NCBI RefSeq assembly: GCF_008728515.1
Contig: NC_044978.1
Span: 8,748,452 to 8,812,451, forward strand
Origin: Papio anubis
Lineage: Eukaryota > Chordata > Mammalia > Primates > Cercopithecidae
Direction: 5' to 3'
Length of the DNA: 64,000 bases
The notes under the pieces were generated by a model, which had not been told where the DNA came from, searched no databases, and saw only the letters and a list, made by a program, of their open reading frames with translations. The translations under genes and the position numbers were made by a program. Numbering within the stretch: the first letter of the stretch is position 1; every line of letters starts with the position of its first letter. Positions 11,760-23,800 of the stretch are shown piece after piece.

Positions 11760-12720
11760 GACAAAAGTTGATGTGGGTCAGACTATAAAGAACTATGAAT
11801 GCAGTGTTAAGGATTTTATTATTTTATATATATATATTTTTTCTTTTTTGTAGAGAGAGGGTCTCGCTGTCCAGACTGGTCTTGAACTTCTGGGCTCAAG
11901 GGATCTGCCTGCCTTGGTCTCCCAAAGTGCTGGGATTATAGGCATGAGCCACCATGCCTGGCCTTGATTTTAACATTTTAAACCTTATTGAGTCACTAAA
12001 CATTTCTGAGCAGCAGATTGACATAACTTAAATAATGTCTTAGGAGCAATAACCTGGTTATGGTATACACAATGGATTAAAACATGAAAAATGCAGACAA
12101 ATGACACGAATTAGAGAGGTTGATGATTAGTCTGATGTGGGGTGATGGAAGTTTAAATTAGAGTCATAATAGAAGGGAATGGGTGGAGGTAGCAGATATT
12201 TTGAAAAAAACGAAAACTAAATTTGTGGAAATGCAGAACTAGGGATCTGGAAGGAGATGGTGGCCACATGGAAAAAGGTGGAAGTTAGATATACGATAGA
12301 AGTAAGATGGACAATATACATATTTCCTTGAAATAATAGGAATAGGTGAGAACAATCAGGAGAGAATAACAAAAGAAATGAAGGCATTCTAGGATTCAAT
12401 TCTGGAAACAGTTCACATGTGGTAGGTAAGAAACATATAGAGTTTAGGAGACAGATGGTTTTCAATTAAAGCGGAAGGAAAACTAGGAAGGATGGGGCAT
12501 CCTTGTTAAGGCCGACCGAGGAAAGAGCAGTCACAGGACGACTTACCCAAACACTAGTGAAAGTAAAACAAATAAAGGCTGGCGGCGGCCAGAGGACTTG
12601 GAAATATGGATGTCATAGGTAATTTTTGAGGGTTGAATTGAAAATAGTGGTAGAAGACAAAAGATGATCAGTGAGAGGACCCGTAGAGGTAAGGAAGTGA
12701 AGCTATGGTTCTAGATCCCT
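11760..12720 (-). repeat. Probable L2 LINE, interrupted by an Alu monomer
   Basis: Motifs such as 'gagtcactaaacatttctga', 'gcagattgacataact' and 'agatggtggccac' run in the order expected for the reverse complement of the L2 coding region. Divergence is high and the boundaries are approximate. An Alu-derived monomer at 11836-11965 splits it. Confidence 0.45.
11836..11965 (-). mobile_element. Alu monomer or partial Alu (FLAM/FRAM-like), antisense
   Basis: About 130 bases only: T-rich head, 'gtagagagagggtctcgctg', then 'ggtctcccaaagtgctggga' and 'gccaccatgcctggcc'. It has the left-end and B-box portions of Alu fused over a short interval, with no second arm. That fits a fossil monomer or an internally deleted Alu. 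Confidence 0.8.
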
Positions 12721-14176
12721 CTGTGAAAATGGCAGAGAGCAAGAAGTGCGGGAAGAGCTATAGAGTGAAATGAAACAATGTGTTCCTGAATGAAAAGTAA
12801 GAACTAAATTAATTAGCATCGAAAAAGAAACAAAAACTGGAAATGAGAGAACGATGATACAGGTGAAAAGAAAACTGGGAGTCAGTGGGGAAGGAGGAAG
12901 TCATGGGGTATAATTGGTATCATCTTTCCTTCCTCATGTTGGCCAGACGCCTTGAGGACAGCAATGCCATACTGAGTGCACACTTTTCACTCCAAACAAC
13001 TGTTGTTTCAGAAAAGATATGCGCAGCCTCGGCATGCATGGTCCTTGTAGCCTCATTCATCTATAATGTCCATGATGCTCCATGAGCACGGAATTCAGGT
13101 GGACCCACAGTATATGATAGCTCAGCAAGACTTAAAGCAAGCACAGGTAAGCAAGTTATAACTAGGACTGAGTAAGAGGGGTGCTGATAGCTCCATTTCC
13201 AATGCAGAAGAAAGGCAATGATGTTCCAATAACCATGAATGCCCTAAGAACCCCACCATATCCTTTCTTACAGTACTTCACCGTATTAGTCAACCACTAG
13301 CAATGAAAGTGATTTCCCTTCTATCCTTCCTTACTCATCAGTAAATCAAAGGCAGAGAGTATTGGTAGATTAGCATATCAAGAAGTCAAATAAGAACAGC
13401 TGAGATAGTTTTGTGCAGCATCTTTATTATACTAATAAGAACACAATACTTCCTACTATGTGAGCTATAAAATACGAACTGTGTAATTTTGGTGATTCTG
13501 CATATGAGTTAAATGCTATTATATTGCATATAAAACTGGCATTGCATAATATAAAGATGAGCATTATAATTTATGCTAATAATTTAAAATTTAATTTTTT
13601 ACTTAGAAAAGTATGAAATAGCAAACAACAAACATATCACATTGAAAGAGTGACTGCAGAAGAAAGAAGGAAGACCTATATTTTAGTACCTTCAATTATA
13701 CGCTTTTACTTCCTTTTGAACAAGGGCCATTCATTTGCATTTTGCTCTGAGCTCCACAGATTATGTAGTTTTCTTTGCCCTGAGACTGTGAAATTTGAGG
13801 TCAGGCCTTCATGCCAAAAATTGCAACTATGAAAAGATGAGATGAAACCTATTTCAGGCATAAGGAAACATAAATACAAATGATGGAAGGTGGGAATAAG
13901 CTAATTGTGTTCAAAGAACAGAATGAAGGCCAGGGTCTCTCTAATAGTAACAAAAGTGGTGCAAAATAAGGTCAGAGTGGTAGGTAGAGGCCAGATCTTG
14001 TAGATGTCTCCTCTCTGTATGGGCAAGCTATTGGAAGCTGAAGACAGGGGAGTTGCATGATGGACACCAGTCATAAAAAGATTATCCTGATACAGTAAAA
14101 TGCAGAACTGAACTACTGCCACAGGATCCCCTCCTGGTACCAACCCCTAGAAATGATACCTAAAATGTAACAATAA
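12721..14176. other. Unassigned DNA
   Basis: No gene recognised. Purine-rich parts near 12750-12900 may continue the L2 fragment. The small frames at 12885, 13650 and 13901 show no domains. Confidence 0.35.
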
Positions 14177-14188
14177 GCACCAACATTT

Positions 14189-14564
14189 TTAAAATTTATT
14201 ATTATACTTTAAGTTCTGGGATACATGTACAGAATGTGCAGGTTTGTTACACAGGTATACATGTGCCATGGTGGTTTGCTGCACCCATCAACCTGTCCTC
14301 TACATTAGGTATTTCTCCTAATGCTATCCATCCCCTTTCCCCCTACTCCCGACAGGCCCTGGTGTGTGATGTTCCCTTCCCTGTGTCCATGTGTTCTCAC
14401 TGTTCAATTCCCACTTATGAGTGAGAACATGTGGTGTTTGGTTTTCTGTTCCTGTGTTAGTTTGCTGAGAATGATGGTTTCCAGCTTCCTCCATGTCCCT
14501 GCAAAGAACATGAATTCATACTTTTTTATGGCTGCATAGAATTCCATGGTGTATATGTGAATGG
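14189..14564 (-). mobile_element. 5'-truncated L1 3' end, antisense
   Basis: It reads as the reverse complement of the L1 3' terminus: 'tattatactttaagttctgg', 'gcaggtttgttacacaggta', 'gtgtgtgatgttccc' and 'tttatggctgcatagaattc'. It is flanked by perfect 12-bp direct repeats GCACCAACATTT at 14177-14188 and 14565-14576, the mark of target-primed reverse transcription. At ~376 bp it holds only the end of ORF2 and the 3' UTR. Age looks like L1PA/PB, older than human-specific L1. Confidence 0.95.
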
Positions 14565-14974
14565 GCACCAACATTTCAAAACAGTGCCAAGCAGGAAGGA
14601 AACAAAGGAGAAAACCCTCAGTGTCAGAGGGTGAGGGAGAAATCAAGGCTTTCATCGTTGTTAGAAGCCCTTGCCATATCAGGTTTGAAACTTCTGTGGA
14701 ATGCTCTCTCAAATGTGGAGACTAGACCCTGCGAGGGAGGTAAACTGAGCCTCCTAAAGTCCAGCGTCTCAAAGTGCATTTCCTTCCTTGTAGACTGGAA
14801 AACTTACACACATTGGCTCAAGGAAAGTGAAGCAGCAGCTCAGGAGAGTCAAAGAATCCAAAACATCCTGCATGAACTGAAAGATGAATCCAAAACCACT
14901 GAGTGCGGTGATGGGAGATGTGAACGCCCTATACAACCTTGATGTCACAGACATTCATTAGAGCTTATCCCACA
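14565..14974. other. Unassigned DNA
   Basis: The 103-codon plus-strand frame at 14631-14942 has no recognisable domain and begins just after an L1 target duplication. No splice context or homologue was recognised, so it is not called as a gene. Confidence 0.35.
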
Positions 14975-16260
14975 AAGTAAATGATATGAATGTCAATTTA
15001 AAAATGTATAAATATTTACAAAAAATTATGGCCCAAAAGAGGAAGTAATAACATAATCCATATCATCTGACAAAACAAAGAGACAGCTGATACATCCCAT
15101 GGGTTTTGAATTATAAAACAATTGTAAAAATTCATGGAGCACTGAAAGCATGGAAATTACAAACTATGTAGAATTAAATGACTTGGAAGCATTATTCACC
15201 AAAATCTGTAATATAACTAAAGTGAGATTAGAAAGAAACTCATAAAATTAAATGTATGAAAACGTGTATGAAATTAAGTGTCAGAAAACAAAGGACAGAA
15301 CATCAGACTCAAGTTATAAGAAGTTTTCAAAATGAGAAGAAAATGAAAGTAAAATGAAGAAAAATCAAGATAGAAACAAAAATGTAAAATAGAAAATGAA
15401 GACACAGTAAAAGATTGACAAAACCAAAAATGGATTTTTTTAAAGGCTAGTAACATAAGCCCACACAAATATGAGAGCTTGGTATATGCCAGACGTAGCA
15501 TTTCATGTTAAGCAGATGGTGTAGGACAACTGGCTACCTGCAAGGGGGAAAGGTAAAATAACTTGTCTACACCAAAGGATATCTTAAAAAGAAATCCAAA
15601 TGTATTAAGGACATCAACAACAAACTTAACATTTTTAACTTTTGGAAGGGAGTCTAGAAAAATACCTTTGCTGCCTTAGGGTACCAAAAAATTATTAAAT
15701 AAGATCAACAAATTGGCTGGGCGCGGTGGCTCAGGCCTGTAATCCCAGCACTTTGGGAGACCGAGGCCGGCAGATCACGAGGTCAGGAGATCGAGACTAT
15801 CCTGGCTAACACGGTGAAACCCCATCTCTACTAAAAATACAAAAAGAAATTAGCCGGGCGTGGTGGTGGCGCCTGTAGTCCCAGCTACTCGGGAGGCTGA
15901 GGCAGGAGAATGGCATGAACCTGGGAGGCGGAGCTTGCAGTGAGCCGAGATCGCGCTACTCACTCCAGCCTGGGCAACAAAGCGAGACTTCGTCTCAAAA
16001 AAAAAAAATCAACAAATTAAATATTATAAGAAATGATATTGATGAATTCAACTTCACTAAAGTAAAATTTCTTATTTGAGAAAACACATACATACACAAT
16101 TAAAAGATGAACCACAAATTGCGTACTTTTATGGATAAGCTTATATCAAGAAAAATAGAAATGGCTCATAAAAAGATCAAAATATTGTTTACTCAGAGGG
16201 AATGAAAAAGGATGAGTCATGGGAATAACAAAAAGTAATAGGAAAGTTCGACTATTTTTA
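14975..16260 (+). mobile_element. Old L1 (L1M-type) ORF2 remains, split by an AluY
   Basis: Words such as 'agattgacaaaaccaaaaat' followed by a T run, 'aagaaatccaaatgtatt' and the repeated lysine-rich coding flavour match sense L1 ORF2. Divergence and stop codons are heavy. The AluY at 15715-16008 interrupts it, and the L1-like text resumes afterwards with 'tgaattcaacttcactaa' and 'atggctcataaaaagatc'. Ends are approximate. Confidence 0.6.
15715..16008 (+). mobile_element. AluY, sense
   Basis: Full-length Alu with a GGCTGGGCGCGGTGGCTCA head, CpG-rich arms and an A tail ending at 16008. Direct repeats 'atcaacaaatt' flank it (15704-15714 and just after the tail). It sits inside an older L1. Confidence 0.95.
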
Positions 16261-16479
16261 TACTGTTACATTTTCATTAAAGCAATCAGGTAACTATAAT
16301 AAAGGTAACATACATTAATTCCATGAGGTAGATGTGGGGATTTTGTTGTAACTTTCTGTACTATTCTATTTGCCAAAATATTTCATATGAATTCAATAGT
16401 CACCTACCAACAGTGTACTATCTGCTTTGTGGGGACTAGGATGCATGCAGCTGCATTTGGAATCTAGGGGATCCCTTAG

Positions 16480-17000
16480 GTTGCTGAGGCAGCAGAAAGA
16501 GTACAGAGGCTCTGAGGTCCAGAAGGGAGGATGATGATGGTTTGGGGTGGTATTTGTGGAGATACACTCAGGATATGTTTTGCACTTAGAAAAGAGATGG
16601 ACTAATAATTAGAAGAAAGTGTGGCAGAACAAAACTGAGGAATACAGAATGAACCTCAGGTTCTGTTTCCAGCGAATGAGCAAAGCTAGTGCCATTTCAG
16701 AAATGGGAAAGGCTGGTGGAGGAGCGTGTTTGAAGCAACAGCTGGAATTGGGGGTCCTTTTTAGCCAGGTCTGCCATCGCTGTTAGGCATCTTTGCAGAG
16801 ATACAGTTGGATTAGAGTTTCGAGTTTAAGCGATAGGTCTAGACTGAAGATATAAATGTTGGACTTATCTGTGTTGAGATAGTTCCAGCCAAAAGCCTGG
16901 ATAAGATCACCTAGGACGAGAGTATAGATGGGAAAAAGTTAAAGCTACATCTCAAAAGCGCTGTAGTATTTAGAGGCTGAAAAGAAGAAGAAAAACTGGA
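16480..17000 (-). repeat. L2 LINE fragment (reverse-transcriptase region)
   Basis: 'gaagatataaatgttggact', 'ctggataagatcacctagga' and 'gagagtatagatgggaaaa' follow the reverse complement of the L2 reverse-transcriptase region, where the catalytic box would lie. Strongly diverged, non-coding. Confidence 0.5.
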
Positions 17001-17210
17001 GGTGAAGAAGGAGAGTAAGGGAGGAGGAGGAAGAAAATAAAATTGATTAAACCAGGGAACATAAAAGCTAAAAAGTAAAATTTGGGGGAATACTCAACTT
17101 TTCTAGACACTGATGGGTTAAGTGGGAGGTAATGGATTCTGAGACATGGGAAGTAAGCAGCCTCGACAGGAGCTGAAGTGATGAGAAGGGAAGGCCTCTG
17201 AAATGTTATG

Positions 17211-17507
17211 CCAGACCTGGCACAGTGGCTTACGCCTATAATCCCAGAAATTTGGGAGGCTGAGGTGGGTGAATCACCTGAGGTCAGGGGTTTGAGACCA
17301 GCATGGCCAACATGGTTAAACCCCATCTCTACTAAAAATATAAAAATTATCCAGGTGTGGTGGTGCACACATGTAATCCCAGCTACTCTGGAGGCTGAGG
17401 CACAAGAATCATTTGAACCCAGGAGGCAGAGGCTGCTGTGGGCAGAGATTGTACTACTGCACTCTAGCCTGGGACACAGAGCAAGACTTTGTCTCAAACA
17501 AACACAC
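17211..17507 (+). mobile_element. AluS-type SINE, sense
   Basis: Full-length Alu with decayed CpGs. It is flanked by AAATGTTATG at 17201-17210 and 17508-17517. The 119-codon plus frame and the 179-codon minus frame across it are Alu text, not genes. Confidence 0.95.
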
Positions 17508-18500
17508 AAAATGTTATGTGCTATCTTTATGCAGACAGGAATGATCTGTTTCAGAGGGGGAAGTTGATTATTTAGTAAAGATATGGTAACTGCTCGGTGA
17601 ATTCATGAGAAAGTGAGAATGGACGGGATTCAGAGCCCAAGGGACAACGATCCTTGAATCCATTGTTAGAAGTGACAGTAGTAAGGTTATAAATGTTGGT
17701 TAGTTGGTAGATATCAGTGCCTATTGGAGGAATACAAAGAAATTCCTGTCTGTTATTGTGGTGATGTGAAAATATCATATTTTTCTTCCTAATTTCTAAC
17801 TGCGCTTCCATTGTATTCAATTGGGTTGAAAATATGAGAAACTAAGATCAGAGAACAAAGATTTTGGTATTACCTTTTATCCATGTACTGGAAGTAGACA
17901 GACAGCAAAGCCTTGTTCTATTCCATTTTTTAAATTTATTTGGTAATATTGTTTTGAATCCAATGTTCTGTGTTTACCACACCATCAAATATTATAATAG
18001 ACTTTTGTTGCTAAAGCTTATCAAGTACATTTTTCAGTTACTGCTACTATCAACTGCCTCGAATCCAGTGTCAAATAATATCACTATAGTGCCTTCAATA
18101 TCATTTTGTGCTAAGTGCTCCCTGGGCCCAGAGCCAATTTTAAAATGTTTGAGCCCTAGGGAATATTTAATGTTGAAAGTTTGCCATTTCCTCACGCCCT
18201 TACTCAATTTCATTCCACCCTCACTCAATGAGAAATAAACAAACACTATGTTATACATATTAAATTCTATGTGGATGAAATTTTTACATTTCTTAAAACA
18301 ATGTGTCTTTTAGGTAGTAATTAAGAGAACAATTTGGCTGTATACTCCAAATCCCCCAATTGTCCTAATTAATTAGATTTATGCTTGGAAAGAGACTAAT
18401 GTTTCTCCTAATACCTTTATAGTGGTATTATTTTAGACCCAGAAACAAGATTCATAGCTTTATTTAGTGACTTAGAATTGTGGAACTTCAGAAGCTGAAG
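17508..18500. other. Unassigned AT-rich DNA
   Basis: No repeat or gene recognised. The overlapping open frames at 17864-18238 (+, 124 codons) and 18034-18258 (-) have no domains and no splice or promoter context that I can support. Confidence 0.4.
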
Positions 18501-18504
18501 AAGA

Positions 18505-18632
18505 TTTAGAGATTTCATTCAACCTCATCTATTCTCAAATGAGGACATTAAGAAAAATTTACCAAGTTAAGTGATTTGTCAATAATACATAGTTGAGTCA
18601 GTGAAAGAGCTGAGATACAAACTCTAATTTCT
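18505..18632 (-). repeat. MIR SINE fragment
   Basis: Reverse complement of the MIR core: 'ttctcaaatgaggacattaa', 'gtgatttgtcaataatacat' and 'gagctgagatacaaactct'. Confidence 0.6.
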
Positions 18633-18765
18633 TCTTTAGGCAATCATTTATTCCAACTTATTTTTATTAGTTCATTATATGGACTTCAAGTTGTAAATAT
18701 ATTTGCTATTTATCACCTGCCCCTGCGTTTGTAAGTTGTCTGCACTGATACCAGTTGACTTACGT

Positions 18766-18907
18766 CAGTGCTTCTCAACCATCTCTAATGCAAATGTACT
18801 TCTGAAGAGCATAAGGACTTCTCTTAGTACTAGAGAATGGAAGACACATCCCAGAAATGAAGGTTAAGCTCTCCAACTCCCATGCCATACTGTGCTGAGA
18901 TCCATTG
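18766..18907. repeat. Possible short hAT MITE (MER5-like)
   Basis: It starts CAGTGCTTCTCAACC, like the terminal inverted repeat of Charlie/MER5 hAT elements. The segment ending near 18907 reads, on the opposite strand, CAATGGATCTCAGC, a degraded partner terminus. No 8-bp target duplication is clear, so the call is tentative. Confidence 0.4.
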
Positions 18908-19870
18908 CTCTGTCTTTTGAGAAGAACATTCTCAGGAAAATTAGTTTCTAGTTTTTATTTCAGATATTGTTATAAGATCAAACATACTTTACCAAACTAC
19001 ACATCTGCAATCTACTCTGACAACTACACACAAACCTCTATCCTACTCCCCAACACACAGGCACACAAATACATACACACACATGGTGAGTTTCACCTCT
19101 GATTTATTCTGCTCTCTGATTCAGATTAAAACTCACAGAGGGAAAATGTAGGCATTTAGCGTTTTTGCTAAAGAACTGAAGAAAATACCGCTTTAAATTA
19201 TGTACCTAACATGACGTTGAATATTTAGCATTCAATAAGGTTTTTATTACCTAGTTAGTATTTTTACAGTGTGTATTTGATGAAAATGTGTTTAAAAAGA
19301 TGACTACCTTGTCATTTTTAAATCTTGAAAATCAAATGTATCCATTAATATCTAGGAAATATAGTAATTTAATCAATCAAACCAAAGCTTTACAATTAAA
19401 TTTTCTTCTATATCTATTTTAACTGTAAAATTTAGCTTTAATATTAAATAAAGCAAACAGTTTTTAAATCGATGTTTACTTCACAAAATGACAGATTATC
19501 CAATATTATCCTCAATAGTGTTTTGGCGACTTTATAAACCGTCACAGTTGTAGTTAGATAAATGAATCTACCATAACATCCCTTTAATAATCTGAATATT
19601 ATATTTCCTAAGTATTAAATTTAAAGCTTCTTATCTTCATTTAATTGTTTGCTCATCAGTTTAACAGTTCAGCACACGATTTCCAATTTATCACACACAA
19701 ATTGAAAATAAATAGCTTAGTAGGAGTTTGAGAAAAATAAAAATCTTTAAAAAGAAATGGAGGCATTTGTAAGGTCTTTAAAATTAATAATTAAATGAAC
19801 TGAGTCATGATATTAACAGGACATAATTAGAAAAATTTTTATGAGAGAGTTGAAAGGAGCATTAAACTGT
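18908..19870. other. Unassigned AT-rich DNA
   Basis: Strongly AT-rich with no repeat or gene recognised. A short CA-rich patch lies at 19055-19085. Confidence 0.4.
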
Positions 19871-19880
19871 CATCTATTTC

Positions 19881-20187
19881 TTTTTTTCTTTTTTTTTTTT
19901 TTTTTTTGAGATGGAGTCTTGCTCTGTCACCCAGGCTGGAGTGCAGTGGCACAATCTCTGCTCACTGCAACTTTGCCTCCCAAATTCAAGCGATTCTCCT
20001 GCCTCAGTCTCCGGAGTAGCTGAGACTACAGGCGCCTGCCACCAAGCCTGGCTAATTTTTTGTATTTTTAGTAGAGACGGAGTTTCACTGTGTTAGCCAG
20101 GATGGTCTCGATCTCCTGACCTCATGATCCACCCGCCTCGGCCTCCCAAAGTGCTGGGATTACAGGCGTGAGTCACTGCGCCCGGCC
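19881..20187 (-). mobile_element. AluS/Y-type SINE, antisense
   Basis: Full-length Alu with a long T-rich head. It is flanked by CATCTATTTCT at 19871-19881 and 20190-20200. The 61-codon plus frame inside it is Alu-derived. Confidence 0.95.
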
Positions 20188-20200
20188 ATCATCTATTTCT

Positions 20201-21724
20201 TAACAATTATTTTAACCTTTCCTTTTCCATCTCTAGTTGTCAACTTTACTTTCCATCTCACCAGCTATCCTAACACTCACTTCTTCAATAAAGCCTTCCC
20301 TGAACCCCTTGGAAAAAATTGCTACTGTTTTAAAGTGTCGTTAATGCTTACTTTTTGGCTTTCTACAAGTGTATCTTCGGTTTTATTATTTATGTACAAA
20401 GCAGTCATTTTTCCTAGAAGATGTGTCTTGATGGCAGGGCTTGTAACATGTTCATTTCATATCATTTACATACCTTCACCGACTATTTACACAAATTTAT
20501 CAACTATGCAGTGTTTTCAAGTTCCTTAAGTTTCTACCCGGATTGCAACGTTCCGTCTTTAGTACCTCCTGTAAACTGAAATCTTTTCTGTGCAATGTCC
20601 ACATGTTGAGGTTTCTTAATTCAACTCCCTACTTAATAATAATAACTGTTCATTATCTAAAGCACTATTGTCCAATACGACTTTCCTGCAGGGATGGAAA
20701 TATGTCTGTCATTCAATACCAGCTGCATGGGGCTACTGAGCACGTGAAAAATGGCCCGTGTGATGGAACCATTAAAGCCTTAATTTTAGTTTAATGTTAA
20801 TGGCTACATTTGTTTTTATGACTACCATACTAGAGAGAATATCTAAACAACAATTTCCTTATTTTGGGAGGTATTAATACGTGCTTTGAAAAAAAAAAGT
20901 GAAGATTCTACAGTGAATTTTTTAAAAAATTTGTGTAATAATTACTTCAGTAAAGATATATTTGGAAAGGAAAAATGGAGAGATGTTGGGGGAAAAAAGA
21001 TTTACTGTTCACCTAAAGATTTACTTTTGACCTAAAAAGGTCTAGAAGCCATGTAGTAAAATTACATGTATTTATGTATATATACTGCATATAACATACA
21101 TATACAATATACACGTTGGTATACATGTTACGAATGTGTATATACATCTATTTTTTCTTTTTTAATTAGCATTTCCCAAAAAATTGCAGCATGAAAATTT
21201 CCACCCTGTAAACAACATAATCAATCTTTTGGCATCTGTGAATTGCTTTCGTTGTTGTCATTTGTTTGTTTGTTAGGACACCATTTCATGTTCTTGTTTC
21301 CACTTTCTATTTAGAAAAGTGACATCCTGACCTAGGGAATAATGTCCAAACTTTTTAGCATGTCTTACAGGCCACCAAAAATAAAATAACAATACAGGCA
21401 ACTAAATAACCTCTGTTCCAATAAATGTAGTTTCCTCTGCCTGCTCTGAATATTTCTCATACTTTCTTCTGAATCTTTTCTGTACTATATTCTTTTTTCC
21501 ATTCTAATAAAAGCTGCTCACCCAATCCAGAGTCTTTCTTTAAAAACAGAACTTCTCCTTCCTTTAAAAGCTAATCACACTGTCTTTGTAAGCTCTTCCG
21601 GTTTGTGAAAACTTGTAGATGTCTTCCTTCTAACAGAGCTCCCATTGTTATACGAGAATGCACCTTAATCTTGGATTGTTGGTGATTCTTCTATTATTTG
21701 GATGTATGACCTCCCTTACTAGTA
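20201..21724. other. Unassigned AT-rich DNA with TA/TG-rich patch
   Basis: The 20225-20530 part resembles L2 3' text in places but cannot be aligned with confidence. An AT/GT-rich imperfect patch at 21060-21150 (tatata/catata words) is low-complexity sequence. No gene recognised. Confidence 0.35.
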
Positions 21725-21815
21725 GGTGACAGCCTTGGGTGAAGGGACTGTGCGTGTCTTATGCTTCATCTTGTGCCTAATGTGCATTAACCATTGAAGG
21801 TGTGCAATACATATC
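21725..21815 (+). repeat. L2 LINE 3'-end fragment
   Basis: 'gggtgaagggactgtgcgtg', 'cttcatcttgtgcctaatg' and 'gaaggtgtgcaatacat' follow the sense strand of the L2 3' terminus (gagggcaggg ... gtgcctgg ... tgctcaataa). Confidence 0.5.
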
Positions 21816-22017
21816 TTTGATTTTACAAAATAGTCCTAATTTTCAATGATCTCAAGGAATACTCTCCAGTAACGGCCTATCTTTAAATGTATAGTCTTTT
21901 TATTTCATATATACTTCAAGTGTTTTGCTCTACAAGGTTACTCTTATATTGTTTTTCCTTGAGACAAAAATAGGTGGTCCTGAGTATTTTAAATATAATT
22001 CTTAAATTCTTAATAGC

Positions 22018-22395
22018 TGCTATGGACTGAATGTTTGTGACACTCACCCCACCCCTGCCCAAATTCCTGTATTGAAACCCTAATCCCCTAGGTGATGGTA
22101 TTAAGAGGTAGGTATTTGGGAGGTGATTAGGTCATGAGGGAGGAGCATCATACATGGGATTAGTGTCTTTATAAAAAGGTACCCCAGAGAGCTAGCCGAC
22201 GCCCTTCACCACGTGAGGGCATAGCAAAAAGCTGCCTCCAGTGAGCTAGAAAGCAGGCCCTCACCAGAAATCGAATGTGCGCTTGCCTTGATCTTGGACA
22301 TCCTAGTTTCCAGAATTGTGAGAAGTACATTTCTGTTGTTTATAAGCCACCCGGCTTACGGTATTTTGTTGTGGCAGCTCAAGTGGACTAAAACA
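22018..22395 (+). mobile_element. MLT1/MST-class MaLR solo LTR
   Basis: It begins TGCTATGGACTGAATGTTTG and runs through 'gggaggtgattaggtcatga', 'gggattagtgtctttataaa', 'tgccttgatcttggacatcc' and 'gttgtttataagccaccc' to end 'ggactaaaaca'. This is a near-complete MaLR (ERVL-MaLR) LTR of ~378 bp with no internal region on either side, so it is a solo LTR. A TTTATAAAAAGG box may be the old promoter TATA. Confidence 0.85.
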
Positions 22396-22749
22396 AAAAC
22401 CAATTCTTATAATTTTATTATCATGAAAAAAATCCTCCCCCTTTTCTGACATCAGCTAAATAATTCCCCTTCCTCACTGGTCCTCAAGTCTTCATCTAGC
22501 TAAGTGTAACTGCGGCCATTCCATAAGGATGACTTTGAAGTATACCTAAGGAAATCTTAACACACAAGACAATTTATAAGACATAGGGGAAGAAAAAGTG
22601 AGGAAGTGGGTGTTAGTCTCCTCAACATTTGACTCCAAAAATGGTAAGGCTAATCTCATTGCTGTTCATCTTAAACAAAAGAAATCTAATTTCTTCCTCT
22701 TTAGCAAGAATATAGAAACAAAAGATTAACTTAGTTTTGGAGGATTCTT

Positions 22750-22870
22750 TTTTTTTTTTTTTTCTTGAGACAGGTTTTCACTCTTGTTGCCCAGGGTGGA
22801 GTGCAATGGCACGATCTCGGTTCACCGCAACCTCCGTCTCCCGGGTTCAAGTGATTCTCCTGCCTCAGCC
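22750..22870 (-). mobile_element. 5'-truncated Alu with clean target duplications
   Basis: Only the T-rich tail complement and about the last 100 bases of the element are present, ending at 'cctgcctcagcc'. Perfect 13-bp direct repeats TTGGAGGATTCTT at 22737-22749 and 22871-22883 show that this is an original truncated insertion and not a later deletion. Truncated Alu insertions are much less common than truncated L1s. Confidence 0.95.
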
Positions 22871-23228
22871 TTGGAGGATTCTTAAACTCACAGTTCTGAA
22901 GTGTTTAGTATGACTTAAGATTTCACACCTGAACCAAAGATCCCTTTGATGGAAATGGCAGCAAAATTGTTCATATAAAGAAACCAGGCAGTCTACAAAC
23001 AGAAGAGCCATTAGTTATCGGAAATTTTACAACCTACAGTTCAAAATATTTCTAGTTTCTGACATCTCCAGGAGATTCACCAAACATCCTCAAGGGAATA
23101 CACTGATTATTCAGACAGTTTGCAGCCATAGGAAATGAAGCCCAGTGATAAACTGTAATGAGAAATGTTTTGTTCAGTAGGATCAAAGGGCCGGCATTAA
23201 AAAAAAATCATAACTATTGCTATATAGT

Positions 23229-23800
23229 GTTATGGTTCAGTTTTTCACACATATTATAAAGAGTTGAATAGCAGTAGAACATACCACCCCAAAACATGTC
23301 ACTTTAGCATAAGGATTATTTTGAGCTGAAAGTAATTGATGATAGCAGATGCAAGAAAAGCCCTTTGCCAACTTTCTATTTGCCTAAGAGCAAGACATAA
23401 ATTTGTAAAGGTGTCCTTCCTCCCTACTGACCAGGAAGAAGAGAAGTTACTGCAGACATCTCTAGACCCTTGTCAGCCAAGAGATGGTGCCATCAGAGAA
23501 ATCTATGTAACAAACTTTACTAACTAGCCTTTTTCTCCTTTGGCTCCACCATATATTTACCTTTCCACAATTTGCTGCCCTAGAAACTCAAAGTTCTTTT
23601 TGTTTGTCTTAGCACTGCACTACAAATTCACTGTTCTTTTGTTAAAATGGTCCATAAGCCTAAGTTCTAACCATCTCTTTGAGTTACTCATCTCTGAGTG
23701 CTCCTATCTGTATGAAGGATGCACATGCTAATAAACTTGTTTTTTTTCTTCTTAATCTGCCTTTCGTTAGTGTAATGTAGAGCCCCGGCAAGAGAACTCA
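23229..23800 (+). repeat. Possible old ERV LTR (ERVL-like)
   Basis: The stretch has LTR-like order: a TGTTATGG start, a U3-like part, a 'gctaataaacttg' polyadenylation-type signal near 23728 followed by a T-rich stretch, and then 'gagccccggcaagagaactc', which resembles the end of ERVL-type LTRs. No partner LTR or target duplication was found. The 63-codon frames within it are non-coding. Family not identified. Confidence 0.35.

Noticed and set aside
14631..14942. 103-codon plus-strand frame, considered as an exon or small gene
   Set aside because: No splice sites, domain or known protein recognised; an opposite-strand frame overlaps it.
16970..17509. 179-codon open frame on the minus strand
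   Set aside because: Its N-terminal two thirds is antisense AluS translation, a well-known source of false ORFs.
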